Source: TOLSYN sp963849065
Lineage (GTDB): Bacteria; Acidobacteriota; Terriglobia; Terriglobales; Acidobacteriaceae
NCBI GenBank assembly: GCA_963849065.1
Contig: CAWKFM010000005.1
Coordinates: 434,001-498,000, forward strand
Direction: 5' to 3'
Length of the DNA: 64,000 bases
Shown: positions 17,588 through 26,690 of the stretch, one piece after another
Layout of the letters: each line of letters opens with the position of its first letter
How positions within the stretch are numbered: the first letter of the stretch is position 1
Notes under the pieces: model-generated
What the model saw: the letters and a program-made list of their open reading frames with translations, nothing else
Databases searched by the model: none
What the model was told of the DNA's origin: nothing
Program-made: the position numbers and the translations under genes

Positions 17588-20296
17588 CTAACGCGTCTGG
17601 CTCATGTCGCTTGAGGTTCCGCCAGCCGCGGGGATATAGCACTTCAGCGTATAGTCCATCACCATGCGGTTGGCGTTGAAGCGCCAGCCCAGGGTGCGGA
17701 TGGTCCGCTTCATGCGCTTGATCCAGCCGCGCGGCAGTCCGTCGCGGTCGCGCTGGTAGTAGAGCGGGATCACCTCGTCGCGCAGCACGCGGTGCAGGTC
17801 TTCGGCATCGCGCTGGTCGTGCACATCCATGTTGGAGTGAGTTCTGCCGGTCCCAATGGCGAATCCGTTCAGTCCGTCGTAGGCCTCTGCCCACCAGCCG
17901 TCCAACACGGAAAGATTCAGTCCGCCGTTCAGCACAACCTTTTGTCCGCTGGTGCCGGAGGCTTCCAGAGGCCGCCGCGGATTATTCAGCCACACATCCA
18001 CGCCCTGCACCAGGTAGCGGCCTACATTGATGTCGTAGTCCTCAACAAAAACGAACTTGTCGCCAAATTCGGAGTCGCGCATCAGCTGCGCAATCTGCTG
18101 CAACACGCGTTTTCCCGGTTCGTCGTGCGGATGCGCCTTGCCGGCAAAGACGAACTGCACCGGCCGCTTCGGATCGTTTACCATCCCGGCCAGCCGTTCG
18201 ATGTCGGCCAGAATCAGGTTGGCCCGTTTGTAGGTAGCAAAACGGCGGGCAAAGCCGATGGTCAGGGCGTCCGGGCTAAGCACGCGGGCCAGCCGCTGCG
18301 CCACCTCGGATGACTCGCCGCGATGCTCGGCCTGTTCTATCGCGCGGTTGCGCACGAATTCCAGCAGCCGTGATTTCAGGCTGAGGTGCGTCTCCCACAA
18401 CTCGCCGTCGTTCACGTTCTCAATACCCTCCCAGATGCGTGCCTCGCCGCTGTGCTCGTGCCATCCTGGTCCCAGGTGCCGGTCGTATAAACGAAACATC
18501 TGCGGAGCCAGCCAGGTGGGCACATGCACGCCGTTCGTGATATGCCCGATGGGAACCGTGTCTTCCTTCTTCTCCGGATAGAGCACGTTCCACATGCTGC
18601 GCGAAACTTCGCCGTGCAGTGCCGACACTGCATTGGCGCGGCGCGAAAGCTTCAGCGCCAACACCGTCATGCAGAACGGTTCGTTCGAGTCGTAGGGATG
18701 TTCGCGCCCCAGCGCCATCAGCGCATCGTGTGAGAGCCCGAGCTGTTCGCGGAGGACGCCCAGATGCTCCTCGATCAGATAGGCATGGAAGCGGTCGTGC
18801 CCGGCCGCGACCGGCGTGTGGGTGGTGAAGACAAATTCCCGCGCCACCCGCGGAGCCGCCACATCGAAGCCGACGCCCTCTTCTTCCATGCGGCAGCGGA
18901 TCGCCTCCAGCACGGCAAATGCGCTGTGTCCCTCGTTCAGATGCAGCACTCCCGCCGTGATCCCCATGGCCTTCAGGGCGCGGAATCCGCCCACGCCGAG
19001 CAGCAGCTCCTGACGGATGCGCAGCCGCTCGTCGCCGCCGTAGAGCCGCGATGTCAGATCGCGATCTTCGGGTGCGTTTCCCGCCACATCCGAATCGAGC
19101 AAGAACAGATCGCAGCGTCCCACCTTCACCCGCCATACCTTCGCGTGAATCGCCGTGCCGCGGGTCTCGATCTCGATGGCCAGCGGCTCGCCGTTGGCGC
19201 CAATCGCCGGCTCCATCGGCAACTGCTTGATATCGGTCCTGATGTACTCTTCGCACTGCCAGCCGTCCCGGTCCAGATGTTGCCGGAAATATCCCTGGCC
19301 GTAGAACAGCCCCACCCCGATCAACGGAATGTCGAGATCGGAAGCGCTCTTGATGTGGTCGCCGGAGAGAACTCCCAACCCTCCGGAATAAACCGGGAAC
19401 GACTCGTGCAAGCCGAACTCCGCCGAGAAATACGCCACTGGCCGGGTCCGCAGAATGCCGGCATGGGTCGCGCCCCAGGTGCGGTCCGCCGCAAGATATT
19501 CCTGCTGGCGCCGGTATGCGTAATGAATGCGGCTGTGCAGCACCAGCTCTTCGGCGCGGCGCTCCAGCTTGGCCAAAGACATCTCTCCCAACAAAGCCAC
19601 TGGATTCTGATTCAGCTGCCGCCAGCGCGCGGGATCAAGGTCGAGGAACAGGTTGGTGGAATCCGGGTCCCAGCTCCACCACAGGTTGCGGGCCAGCGCC
19701 CACAGCCGCTCCTGCACCGGAGCGATAAAGCGGGCCAGGGTGCGCGCCTCGCTCACCACCGGCGCCACCTGCGCGGCGGCCGATACCAGCATGTGAACCT
19801 CTTCGTCGCTGTAGGTGCGGGCCTCCACCGTCTGCACCACCAGCACGCCCTGCAGCACTCCGCGATCGATCAGCGGAACTCCCAGAAACGATTCGTACAT
19901 CTCCTCGCCGGCTTCCGGAAAGTACTTGAAGCGGGGATGGTTCTTCGCCTTGCTTACCGCCACGGGACGCACCTGCTCGGCCACCAGCCCGGCGAGGCCT
20001 TCGTGCAAGGTCATGCGCAGCGTGCCGATGCATTGCGGACGCAGGCCAATGGTCGCCGCCAGCATCAGGTTGGCCCGGTCGGGCTCCAGCAAATAGGCGG
20101 AGCAGACGTCGGCCCCAAAGCGCTGGGCGATCAGGGCAACCACGTTCATCAGGGTCTCTGCCGGGTTGCCGCCCTCAGCCGCCAGCGTGCTGATCTCCTG
20201 CAGCGTGAGAACATCGCTCTCCGCGCCCGAATCAACCGTTGCGCTGAACTTTTCGATCGAATCGCTGCCAGTGTCTGGCACATCTTGAGCCGCCAT
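17588..20296 (-). CDS. glgP: alpha-glucan phosphorylase with N-terminal GAF domain
   Basis: 902 residues. About residues 45-190 form a GAF domain (GADVCSAYLLEPD and ESFLGVPLIDRGVLQGVLVV, like the GAF of PtsP). The rest is a short-type glycogen/maltodextrin phosphorylase: AYFSAEFGLHESFPVYSGGL, LHLNEGHSAF, TTHTPVAAGHDRF, GHITNGVHVPTW, FARRFATYKRA and the PLP-lysine segment EASGTSGQKVVLNGGLNLS. The usual Met before that Lys is Gln. It degrades glycogen or maltodextrin to glucose-1-phosphate. The GAF domain implies allosteric or redox/small-molecule control, which is inference. The neighbourhood with TreS/TreY/TreZ supports a role in glycogen-trehalose turnover. Confidence 0.93.
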   Translation of the reverse strand: MAAQDVPDTGSDSIEKFSATVDSGAESDVLTLQEISTLAAEGGNPAETLMNVVALIAQRFGADVCSAYLLEPDRANLMLAATIGLRPQCIGTLRMTLHEGLAGLVAEQVRPVAVSKAKNHPRFKYFPEAGEEMYESFLGVPLIDRGVLQGVLVVQTVEARTYSDEEVHMLVSAAAQVAPVVSEARTLARFIAPVQERLWALARNLWWSWDPDSTNLFLDLDPARWRQLNQNPVALLGEMSLAKLERRAEELVLHSRIHYAYRRQQEYLAADRTWGATHAGILRTRPVAYFSAEFGLHESFPVYSGGLGVLSGDHIKSASDLDIPLIGVGLFYGQGYFRQHLDRDGWQCEEYIRTDIKQLPMEPAIGANGEPLAIEIETRGTAIHAKVWRVKVGRCDLFLLDSDVAGNAPEDRDLTSRLYGGDERLRIRQELLLGVGGFRALKAMGITAGVLHLNEGHSAFAVLEAIRCRMEEEGVGFDVAAPRVAREFVFTTHTPVAAGHDRFHAYLIEEHLGVLREQLGLSHDALMALGREHPYDSNEPFCMTVLALKLSRRANAVSALHGEVSRSMWNVLYPEKKEDTVPIGHITNGVHVPTWLAPQMFRLYDRHLGPGWHEHSGEARIWEGIENVNDGELWETHLSLKSRLLEFVRNRAIEQAEHRGESSEVAQRLARVLSPDALTIGFARRFATYKRANLILADIERLAGMVNDPKRPVQFVFAGKAHPHDEPGKRVLQQIAQLMRDSEFGDKFVFVEDYDINVGRYLVQGVDVWLNNPRRPLEASGTSGQKVVLNGGLNLSVLDGWWAEAYDGLNGFAIGTGRTHSNMDVHDQRDAEDLHRVLRDEVIPLYYQRDRDGLPRGWIKRMKRTIRTLGWRFNANRMVMDYTLKCYIPAAGGTSSDMSQTR

Positions 20297-20639
20297 GATG
20301 CCCCTTTGCTCCTTGTGTCCCCACGCAGCGCCGGCGCGCGTTCGCTCCCCGCCGTAATCCCGCAGCGTGAGAGAAACTCTAAGTGGGCGATATCCGCCCG
20401 TCTAATCAATATTCTTTATGGGAGTGATTAGCGGCGTTACTCGACTGTTTGCTTTCCGGCGCTTGGCGCTCCGCCCTGGGTGGACGGAGTTTGGGAGCAC
20501 GCTTCGTCGGGTGATCCTGACAATCTATGTTGGCTACTTTGACCATCATTTTTCGGACTTTTTGGGAGCTGTCGCGGACGCTTCAAGAGCCATAGTTGGC
20601 CACTTTTAACGCGGTTTCAAAAAGACTCGAAAAAACCAG
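20297..20639. other. intergenic stretch with possible insertion-sequence end repeats
   Basis: No recognisable gene. A direct repeat TTGGC[T/C]ACTTT occurs at 20530-20540 and 20596-20606 (66 bp apart), within a stretch that looks like the multiple-repeat ends of IS21-type elements. An inverted repeat CTAATCA/TGATTAG is at 20402-20431. The glgP promoter must lie near 20300-20400. Confidence 0.3.
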
Positions 20640-21428
20640 CTCCTCATTGCTCCTACACATCTGAAGACCCGCGCCCTGTTGATGACGATCTATGCCGCGG
20701 GCTTGCGGCGGTCGGAGGCGGCCAATCTGCTCGTCAGCGACATCGACTCGGAGCGCATGACGATCACCATTCGTCAAGGCAAGTGGCAAAAAGATCGAGT
20801 GGTCATGTTGTCTCCAGTTCTGTTGCAGCTCAGCCTGGTCTTTCGGGGGAAGTTCCTCGCAGCCCTCGAGCGAGCGTTCCAACAACACAAACTGACCCTC
20901 GCCGGCCAGCTCGCTCCTTTCCAATCGCCGCCAGCCTTTGCCGCTCTGCTGCGCAGCGCGGCAAAACGGAAGTGGGTCGTCTATTGCAAGCGGCCCTTTG
21001 CCGGGCCCGCCCAAGTCCTGACCTATCTTTCCCGTTACACACACCGCATCGCCATTGCGAACTCCCGGCTGCTGAACATGTCCGACGGCCGAGTCACCTT
21101 CCGTTGGCGAGACTACGCCCATGGGCGCCAAATCCGCACCATGACGATCGACGCCGACGAGTTTCTACGTCGTTTCCTGCTTCATGTTCCAACTCCAGGA
21201 TTCGTACGCATTCGCTGCTTTGGCCTGCTCGCCAATCGTCACCGGACTCAGCTTCTGAATCTCTGCCGTTCTCACTTAAGGGCCATTGGCTCGCCTTGGC
21301 TTCCCAGCACGCCTGTGCATCTGTGTCACCACTGTCATCGCGGCACAATGCACATCATCGAGCGCCTTTCCCCTTCACAACTTTCCAACCGGCTGTCCGG
21401 CGAACCGCCCGAGGAGAACTCTTCCTGA
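20640..21428 (+). pseudogene. integrase-IS91 transposase chimera (element remnant)
   Basis: The N-terminal 55 or so codons match the start of a tyrosine-recombinase catalytic domain (TIYAAGLRRSEAANLLVSDI, then GKWQKDRVVML). At about 20825-20840 the frame passes directly into the C-terminal part of an IS91-family Y2 transposase (RGKFLAALERAF, VVYCKRPFAGPAQVLTYLSR, THRIAIANSRLLNMSDGRV). The product ends in a Cys/His-rich tail (CHHCHRGTMHIIERL). IS91-type elements often carry an upstream integrase gene, so this looks like an internal deletion that by chance kept the frame. The recombinase Tyr and the transposase's N-terminal zinc finger and catalytic Tyr region are missing, so it should be inactive. 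Confidence 0.75.
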
Positions 21429-21701
21429 TGATCGATCTCGCAGCCATTGCTAACCTCATCGCCCACAACTTCGCCATCGCGCGCGTGCACGTACCCGTCT
21501 GTCCGATCCGCTCTTCCAGCACTCTTGCGGCGTGCCACCTCGTCCCCGCTCGCTCTGCCGCCAGCTCCCCGACTACCTCTTCCCCTGGCTGGAGCACGTT
21601 TCCAGCGCGTCACGGCAACCGATTCAGCCCGCTTTTTCGCAACACCACAGACACAACCCCCATTCAAAACACATAGCTCTCAGAGGCGGCTTCGCTCAAC
21701 C

Positions 21702-21778
21702 GACTCTATCGCAATGTTCAGGCTGGACGCCTTCCTGCATGACCGGACACTCTCTCGCCTGAACAATGCGATAGAGTC
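21702..21778. repeat. 22-bp inverted repeat downstream of the IS91 remnant
   Basis: Arms 21702-21723 and 21757-21778 are reverse complements with one mismatch, separated by 33 nt. The core is ACTCTATCGCA/TTGTTCAGGC. Its position 270 nt after the transposase remnant suggests an element end or a separate small mobile or structured repeat. The 514-nt gap (21429-21942) has no other recognisable gene. Confidence 0.6.
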
Positions 21779-21942
21779 CTACTAGGTAGTAGACAGGTAT
21801 CGTCCCAAAGATCGCCTACGTGCCGCCATCGAAGCGAAATCGACCCCAACTGCCAACCATCGAGTCAGGAGCACCCCGCGAGATCATCCCCTACTGGAGT
21901 GCAGCACGTTGTGAGCAAAAGCGCGGACTCATAGACGGGAGC

Positions 21943-24810
21943 CTAGATGGCCGCGCCACCTACCTTGTCGATTGCCTCTCGCACTCTTTGTGCCAGCGTG
22001 CTCAGTCCAAAAGGCTTCTGCAATAGAGATGTATACGGCTGTTGGACGCCGGATCGCGACAAATCATCCTCGGCATAGCCTGACATGAGTATTACTTTTA
22101 GGTCAGGGCGTAGGCTCCGCAGCACTTGCGATAACTCCGTGCCACTCATCTTCGGCATCACGATGTCCGTAAGCAAAAGATCTATGTGCGGATGTTCCAT
22201 CGCTACCGTCAACGCCTCGGGGCCGTTGCTGGCTACTAATACTTTGTATCCTAACCCGCGCAGGAACTCACAAATTCCTCTCCGCAGTAGGTCTTCATCC
22301 TCGACAACCATCACTGTTTCCGTGCCAATCGGCATTGCAGTGGCTTTTGCAACAGGGCGTACCTCGACCGCCCGATCAACTGTTGGCAGGTAGATTGTGA
22401 GACAAGTGCCATGTCCCAGTTCGCTGTCCGCCCACACGTAACCGCCGCTCGACTTCACAAGTCCGTAGACCGTCGCAAGTCCTAATCCCGTACCTTTTCC
22501 GACATCCTTTGTTGTAAAGAAAGGATCAAAGATCTTCTCTATAATTTCCTGGGATATGCCCGATCCGGTGTCGGCAACTGAAAGCTTCACATAATCCCCA
22601 GGCGATACATAGGGACGCCCAGCGACAAGTCTTTCTTGCGTCACTTTTACATTTTCGGTGCTAACTGTAATTGTGCCGCCGTGTGGCATTGCGTCCCGGG
22701 AATTTATGCAGAGGTTCATCAGGACTTGAAAGATCTGATCGGGATCTGCCTTTACCGCCCACAGCGATTCAGCTGGGGCGACCCGAAAATCGATATGTTC
22801 CCCAATCAGCCGTCTCAACATTTTCGCCGACTCATCAATAACGGCGTTCAGGTCGATCGTAACTGGGGAAATGACCTGCTTTCGGCTGAACGCTAGCATT
22901 TGGCCGGTGAGATTGGACCCCCGCTCGACCGCAGCCAATACTTGCTCCGTGTAGCGTCTTAAGCCGCTATCAAGGGAAAACTGAGATTGCAGCAGCTCAG
23001 TATAGGTTCGTATCGCCATGAGAAGATTGTTGAAATCATGAGCAATTCCGCCCGCCAAACGCCCCACGGATTCCAACTTCTGCGCCCGGTTCAACTGATC
23101 GCGAAGCGAAAGTTCATTGGTAACATCTCGACCGACCGAAACGAAACTAATAGTTGTTCCATTTGGACCTTTGATCGGTGAGATCGTTGTCTGCTTGTGG
23201 TGTAGCGTTCCGTCCTTGCTCTTGTTTGTGAGATCTCCAGCCCAAGTCTCCCCGCGCAGCAGTGTCGCCCACATTTCCTGGTAGAAAGAATCCGGATGAA
23301 GGCCACTTTTCAGGATGCGAGGGTTGCTTCCAATTACCTCGCTCCGTGTGTAGCCGGAAACCTTTTCAAATGCAGGATTGACGTACTGGATTGCCCCTTC
23401 GGTGTCGGTAATTATGATGGACTCGCCTACTTGTTCAATACTCTGAATTAGCTTCGCTTTTTCAGCCTCGGACTGCTTGCGCTCGGTCACGTCCAGACTC
23501 AGGCCGACGTGTCCTAGAAACTCACCAGTGCTCGACAACCGCGGTTCGGCGTATGAAGCGAGCCATCGCCACTCTCCGTCCTTGCGTCGAACGCGTGCTT
23601 CTGCCCTAAAGGTTGCCTGTTCAGCCACGGCGCGCTGGAATGCTTCTACATACCAGGACTGATCTTCCGGGTGAAGCAGCAGGTGCCACTTGCTTCCTTC
23701 CCACGGCACGTCGATGGCACCGCCAAATTCTCGGTACGCTTCGTTTACGAACTGATTTCGACCGTCCGCGTCGGTCACCCAGATTATCGCGGGGCAGCCG
23801 TCTGCCATGATGCGGAAACGCTCGTCGCTCTCACGAAGCGCATTCTCGCTCTGCTTGCGTTCGGTGATATCACGGACAAATACAATGGACCCGTCACGCC
23901 CCTCGAAGCTAAATGGTATGGCGCTAACCTCAGCGTCGAATGCAATTCCATCAATGCGGAGTAGCTTTTCTTCCAGAAACGGCACGGCCAGCCGTTCTTG
24001 CATCACCCGATGGTCGCGGCCGATCACCGTAGAACGGTAATCCGGGTGGATTCTTTCCAAAAAGGCTTGGCCAAGAATCTGGTCGGCACTCAGTGCTCCT
24101 AACATTGAGATGGCCGCAGGGTTCAAGTACCGAATGCGCCCATCAGTCTGAATGTAAATTCCTACGGGGGCGGACTCAACTACGTTGCGAAAGCGCTCCT
24201 CGCTTTGGCGCAGCGCATTTTCCGTTTGCTTCAGATCTTCGATATCGGTGCAGGTGCCGAACCAGCGGGTGGCTTTACCCGTGGCCTGGCGCATGGGCTC
24301 TCCTCGCATCAGGAACCACCGATAGCTACCATCTGACGCTCGCAAACGGCTCTCGACTTGGTATTTTTCGCCTTTCTGTACGGCGCAGCTCCAGGCGTCC
24401 CATGCTGCCTGCTTATCGTCAGGGTGGAAAGGCGTGTTCCAGCCCTGCCCGTAGCTCTCCTCCAGAGTCATCCCGGTGTAGTCCACCCATTGTTGATTAA
24501 AATAGATATTCAATCCGTCGGAACCACAGATCCACACCATCTGAGGGATGTGGTTAGCTAGGGCACTAAAGGCCGCTTCGCTCTTGAGCAACTCCTCTTC
24601 CATCCGTTTGCGCTCTGTATTGTCGTTGAGCATAGGAACTCCAGCGATCTCCAGCGATGAGAAGGTGACTGCGCGGCTTCGCGCGTGCATCGTAAGGTTG
24701 TGAAGTTGACAGAGTATACTCCCGCAGAAAGCTTTACTCCTACCGGATTCTGTAAAAGAACGGGCTAAAACGGCTTTCGGAACCTTGTCGTGCTTTCCCG
24801 AATCAGACAT
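21943..24810 (-). CDS. four-PAS hybrid sensor histidine kinase with C-terminal receiver
   Basis: 955 residues, no membrane segment, so cytoplasmic. Four PAS/PAC units follow each other (about 80-210, 210-330, 335-460 and 465-590). Then come HisKA with the phospho-His in GGIAHDFNNLL, an HATPase with ADTGSGI and GTGLGLATVYGLVKSSGG, and a receiver whose phospho-Asp is in LLTDIVMPKMSG. The first 75 residues look like the tail of a further PAC unit (SSLEIAGVPML followed by TERKRMEEEL), suggesting an N-terminal deletion. An ATG at 24633 just before that motif is an alternative start. No cognate regulator is adjacent. The IS91 scar lies about 0.5 kb beyond its 3' end. Confidence 0.88.
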   Translation of the reverse strand: MSDSGKHDKVPKAVLARSFTESGRSKAFCGSILCQLHNLTMHARSRAVTFSSLEIAGVPMLNDNTERKRMEEELLKSEAAFSALANHIPQMVWICGSDGLNIYFNQQWVDYTGMTLEESYGQGWNTPFHPDDKQAAWDAWSCAVQKGEKYQVESRLRASDGSYRWFLMRGEPMRQATGKATRWFGTCTDIEDLKQTENALRQSEERFRNVVESAPVGIYIQTDGRIRYLNPAAISMLGALSADQILGQAFLERIHPDYRSTVIGRDHRVMQERLAVPFLEEKLLRIDGIAFDAEVSAIPFSFEGRDGSIVFVRDITERKQSENALRESDERFRIMADGCPAIIWVTDADGRNQFVNEAYREFGGAIDVPWEGSKWHLLLHPEDQSWYVEAFQRAVAEQATFRAEARVRRKDGEWRWLASYAEPRLSSTGEFLGHVGLSLDVTERKQSEAEKAKLIQSIEQVGESIIITDTEGAIQYVNPAFEKVSGYTRSEVIGSNPRILKSGLHPDSFYQEMWATLLRGETWAGDLTNKSKDGTLHHKQTTISPIKGPNGTTISFVSVGRDVTNELSLRDQLNRAQKLESVGRLAGGIAHDFNNLLMAIRTYTELLQSQFSLDSGLRRYTEQVLAAVERGSNLTGQMLAFSRKQVISPVTIDLNAVIDESAKMLRRLIGEHIDFRVAPAESLWAVKADPDQIFQVLMNLCINSRDAMPHGGTITVSTENVKVTQERLVAGRPYVSPGDYVKLSVADTGSGISQEIIEKIFDPFFTTKDVGKGTGLGLATVYGLVKSSGGYVWADSELGHGTCLTIYLPTVDRAVEVRPVAKATAMPIGTETVMVVEDEDLLRRGICEFLRGLGYKVLVASNGPEALTVAMEHPHIDLLLTDIVMPKMSGTELSQVLRSLRPDLKVILMSGYAEDDLSRSGVQQPYTSLLQKPFGLSTLAQRVREAIDKVGGAAI

Positions 24811-25118
24811 TCTGTTTCGGTCATGCCTTTGTGTTCACTTTCATATACGAGGATCCCTGTGCCGAAGAGCGATCAGCCTCCCAGCGGCATAGGGCGTCCG
24901 TTTGGGATGCTGTCGCAACATCGCCCTTTATCTCACTATCCCGTTCTGGAACAGTGAGTTAATGGGCCTCTTCTCGCCAGCTATCGTGGACCGTTGCCGA
25001 TATTCGGATGTAAAGTGATATCTCGTTGGGAATGATCGCGATGATTGTTGACCTGGCTCCAGGTTACTGGCGTGCACCACAAGAAACGGATTGAGCGAAG
25101 CTTCGCAAGGAGGGGCGA
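24811..25118. other. intergenic region with nested dyads
   Basis: No gene seen. CTCACT (24932-24937) and AGTGAG (24953-24958) flank a GTTC-TG-GAAC palindrome at 24943-24952. AAGGAGG before 25119 is the ribosome site of the next gene. Confidence 0.4.
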
Positions 25119-26013
25119 ATGCGAAGGCTCGTGTTGTGGACAGGGATGATGTGCAGTGCCGCGTCCATGCTATGGGGGCAAGCTTTTGCTTCGGAGAATT
25201 CGCTTTCCGCAGATCAATTTCAAGTGACCTTAACGGAGGAGCTGGACAGCACCTTGGCCCTCGGTCCCAGCTGTGAGGGCGAAGCCGCGCTGACCGTCAC
25301 CTGCCAGGTCTTCACTGTCACGCTGAAGAATGTTAGCTCCAAGACGGTTGAAATCCGCGATATTTGCTACGCGGCCGGTCTCACCATCTCTGACCCGCAA
25401 GGGGGGTGTGCGGGGGCTCTGCTTGCAAAAAACCTGCGCCAGCCCCCTGCCGATGGTTGCGCTCGGGGCCGGCAAGAGAATTCAGCGCACCTTCCGGCTG
25501 ATGGGACCCGATCCCAAGGGATCGGAGTGCAAGCCCGGGCTCCATTCCCTTCATGCGCAATGGGTACTGAACGGCTGCACGGAGCAAAACGAAGGATTTG
25601 AGTGCGTCCCCGATTCGCTCCATGACGCCGTCTGGCTGAAGTCTGCCGAAATTCGAGTAGAAGCTCCCGCGCTGCCCGTCGATGCAATAGGCGAAGAAGG
25701 TGAACTCAATCTGTTAATCGAGACGTCGCCTGACCGTGAAGTTGTGGTCAGGATTGCCGACACCGGGTGCGGAATTCCCGCTGAGAATTTCGACACCATC
25801 TTCGCGTCGTTCTTTACCACCAAAGGCGAGAAGGGCACTGGGATTGGCCTGTGGGTGACAAAAAGCATTCTTGAGAAGGTCGGAGGCAGAATCGAAGTGG
25901 TGAGTTCAACGACGGGCAAGAGAGGGACGTGTTTCAGTGTCTTCCTTCCGGCGACAAGTGCCGGGACTCAAACGATTGAGACCAAAGAGGAGCGGAAGCA
26001 CAGGCCAGCATAG
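25119..26013 (+). pseudogene. chimeric locus: exported protein, frameshifted, joined to a histidine-kinase ATPase tail
   Basis: A good ribosome site and signal peptide (LWTGMMCSAASMLWGQAFA) start an Ig-like exported protein (VFTVTLKNVSSKTVEIRDIC). The first frame stops at 25601. Removing one G from the GGGGGG run at about 25401-25406 joins it to the second frame, which runs to 26013 and continues plausibly (ALGAGKRIQRTFRL, then AQWVLNGCTEQNEGFECVPD). From about 25700 the same second frame becomes the C-terminal half of an HATPase domain (VVRIADTGCGIP, FTTKGEKGTGIGLWVTKSIL). No HisKA is present. A one-base indel plus a fusion best explains the locus; a sequencing error in the G run would remove only the frameshift. 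Confidence 0.6.
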
Positions 26014-26100
26014 CCGATATGCACGAATAACGGGCATTGAGTCAGAACAGGTTTGGTGGTATCGGTAGGCGAAACCAAATCGTGAGGATGGAGAAACCCT

Positions 26101-26301
26101 ATGTCACAGCCACAAGAAATTAGGCGTCCTGCCGAGAAAGCTCGTTCAACAGACTCAGACCCTTCTTTGCATGACCAAATAAACGTTCGAGCGTATGAGT
26201 TCTATCAGCAGCGCGGAGGAGAAGAAGGTCACGACCTTGAAGACTGGCTTCGCGCCGAAGAGGAGATTTTCCAGAGTAGGGACAAACGCAAGGCAGCATA
26301 G
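26101..26301 (+). CDS. DUF2934 family small protein
   Basis: 66 residues. The C-terminal half has the DUF2934 signature: INVRAYEFYQQRGGEEGHDL followed by EDWLRAEEEI. These short, soluble, charged proteins are frequent in Acidobacteriota and some Proteobacteria; the function is unknown. It is preceded by a purine-rich stretch (GGATGGAGAAACC), a weak ribosome site. It stands alone between the chimeric pseudogene and the convergent phhB gene. Confidence 0.85.
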   Translation: MSQPQEIRRPAEKARSTDSDPSLHDQINVRAYEFYQQRGGEEGHDLEDWLRAEEEIFQSRDKRKAA

Positions 26302-26331
26302 TTCTTGGCTGGCGTGTGCCTCAAATGGAGC

Positions 26332-26676
26332 TTATGGTTCGTGAGCGAGAGCACCGATCTTTGCGGCCATGATGAAGTCGTTACGGTGGAGCCCATGAAT
26401 CTTGTGCGTCCAGAGGGTCACCGTCACTCGGCCCCATTCTGTGAGTATCGCCGGATGATGGCCTTCAGCCTCGGCGAGAGCTCCCACACGATTCGTAAAG
26501 CTCAGGGCGGTGACAAAATCTTTGACCGTGAAAACACGCTTCAGTCGTTGGATGCCCTCTTGCTCCACCACCGTCCAGTCCGGGATTTGAGGCTTGAGTT
26601 CCTGCACCTCCGCCTCTGTGACGAGCGGGGAGTCGCGGCGGCACGCGGTACACTTCTCATTCGTCAGAGCGTCCAT
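26332..26676 (-). CDS. phhB: pterin-4-alpha-carbinolamine dehydratase
   Basis: 114 residues. The active-site signature is intact: EAEGHHPAILTEWGRVTVTL, then THKIHGLHRND. The enzyme dehydrates 4a-hydroxytetrahydropterin to recycle tetrahydrobiopterin cofactor, or acts as a small DCoH-like dimer. The start is set at ATG 26676, giving a normal length; the longer open frame overlaps the carbonic anhydrase gene. The N-terminus carries CTAC, a common variant. It begins 14 nt after the carbonic anhydrase stop, so the two are co-transcribed. No aromatic amino-acid hydroxylase is in the window. Confidence 0.9.
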   Translation of the reverse strand: MDALTNEKCTACRRDSPLVTEAEVQELKPQIPDWTVVEQEGIQRLKRVFTVKDFVTALSFTNRVGALAEAEGHHPAILTEWGRVTVTLWTHKIHGLHRNDFIMAAKIGALAHEP

Positions 26677-26690
26677 AATCAGTGGCGTGT

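Noticed and set aside
18764..20431. Long plus-strand open frame of about 550 codons antisense to glgP
   Set aside because: Fully explained by codon bias of glgP; low-complexity His/Gln/Arg-rich translation.
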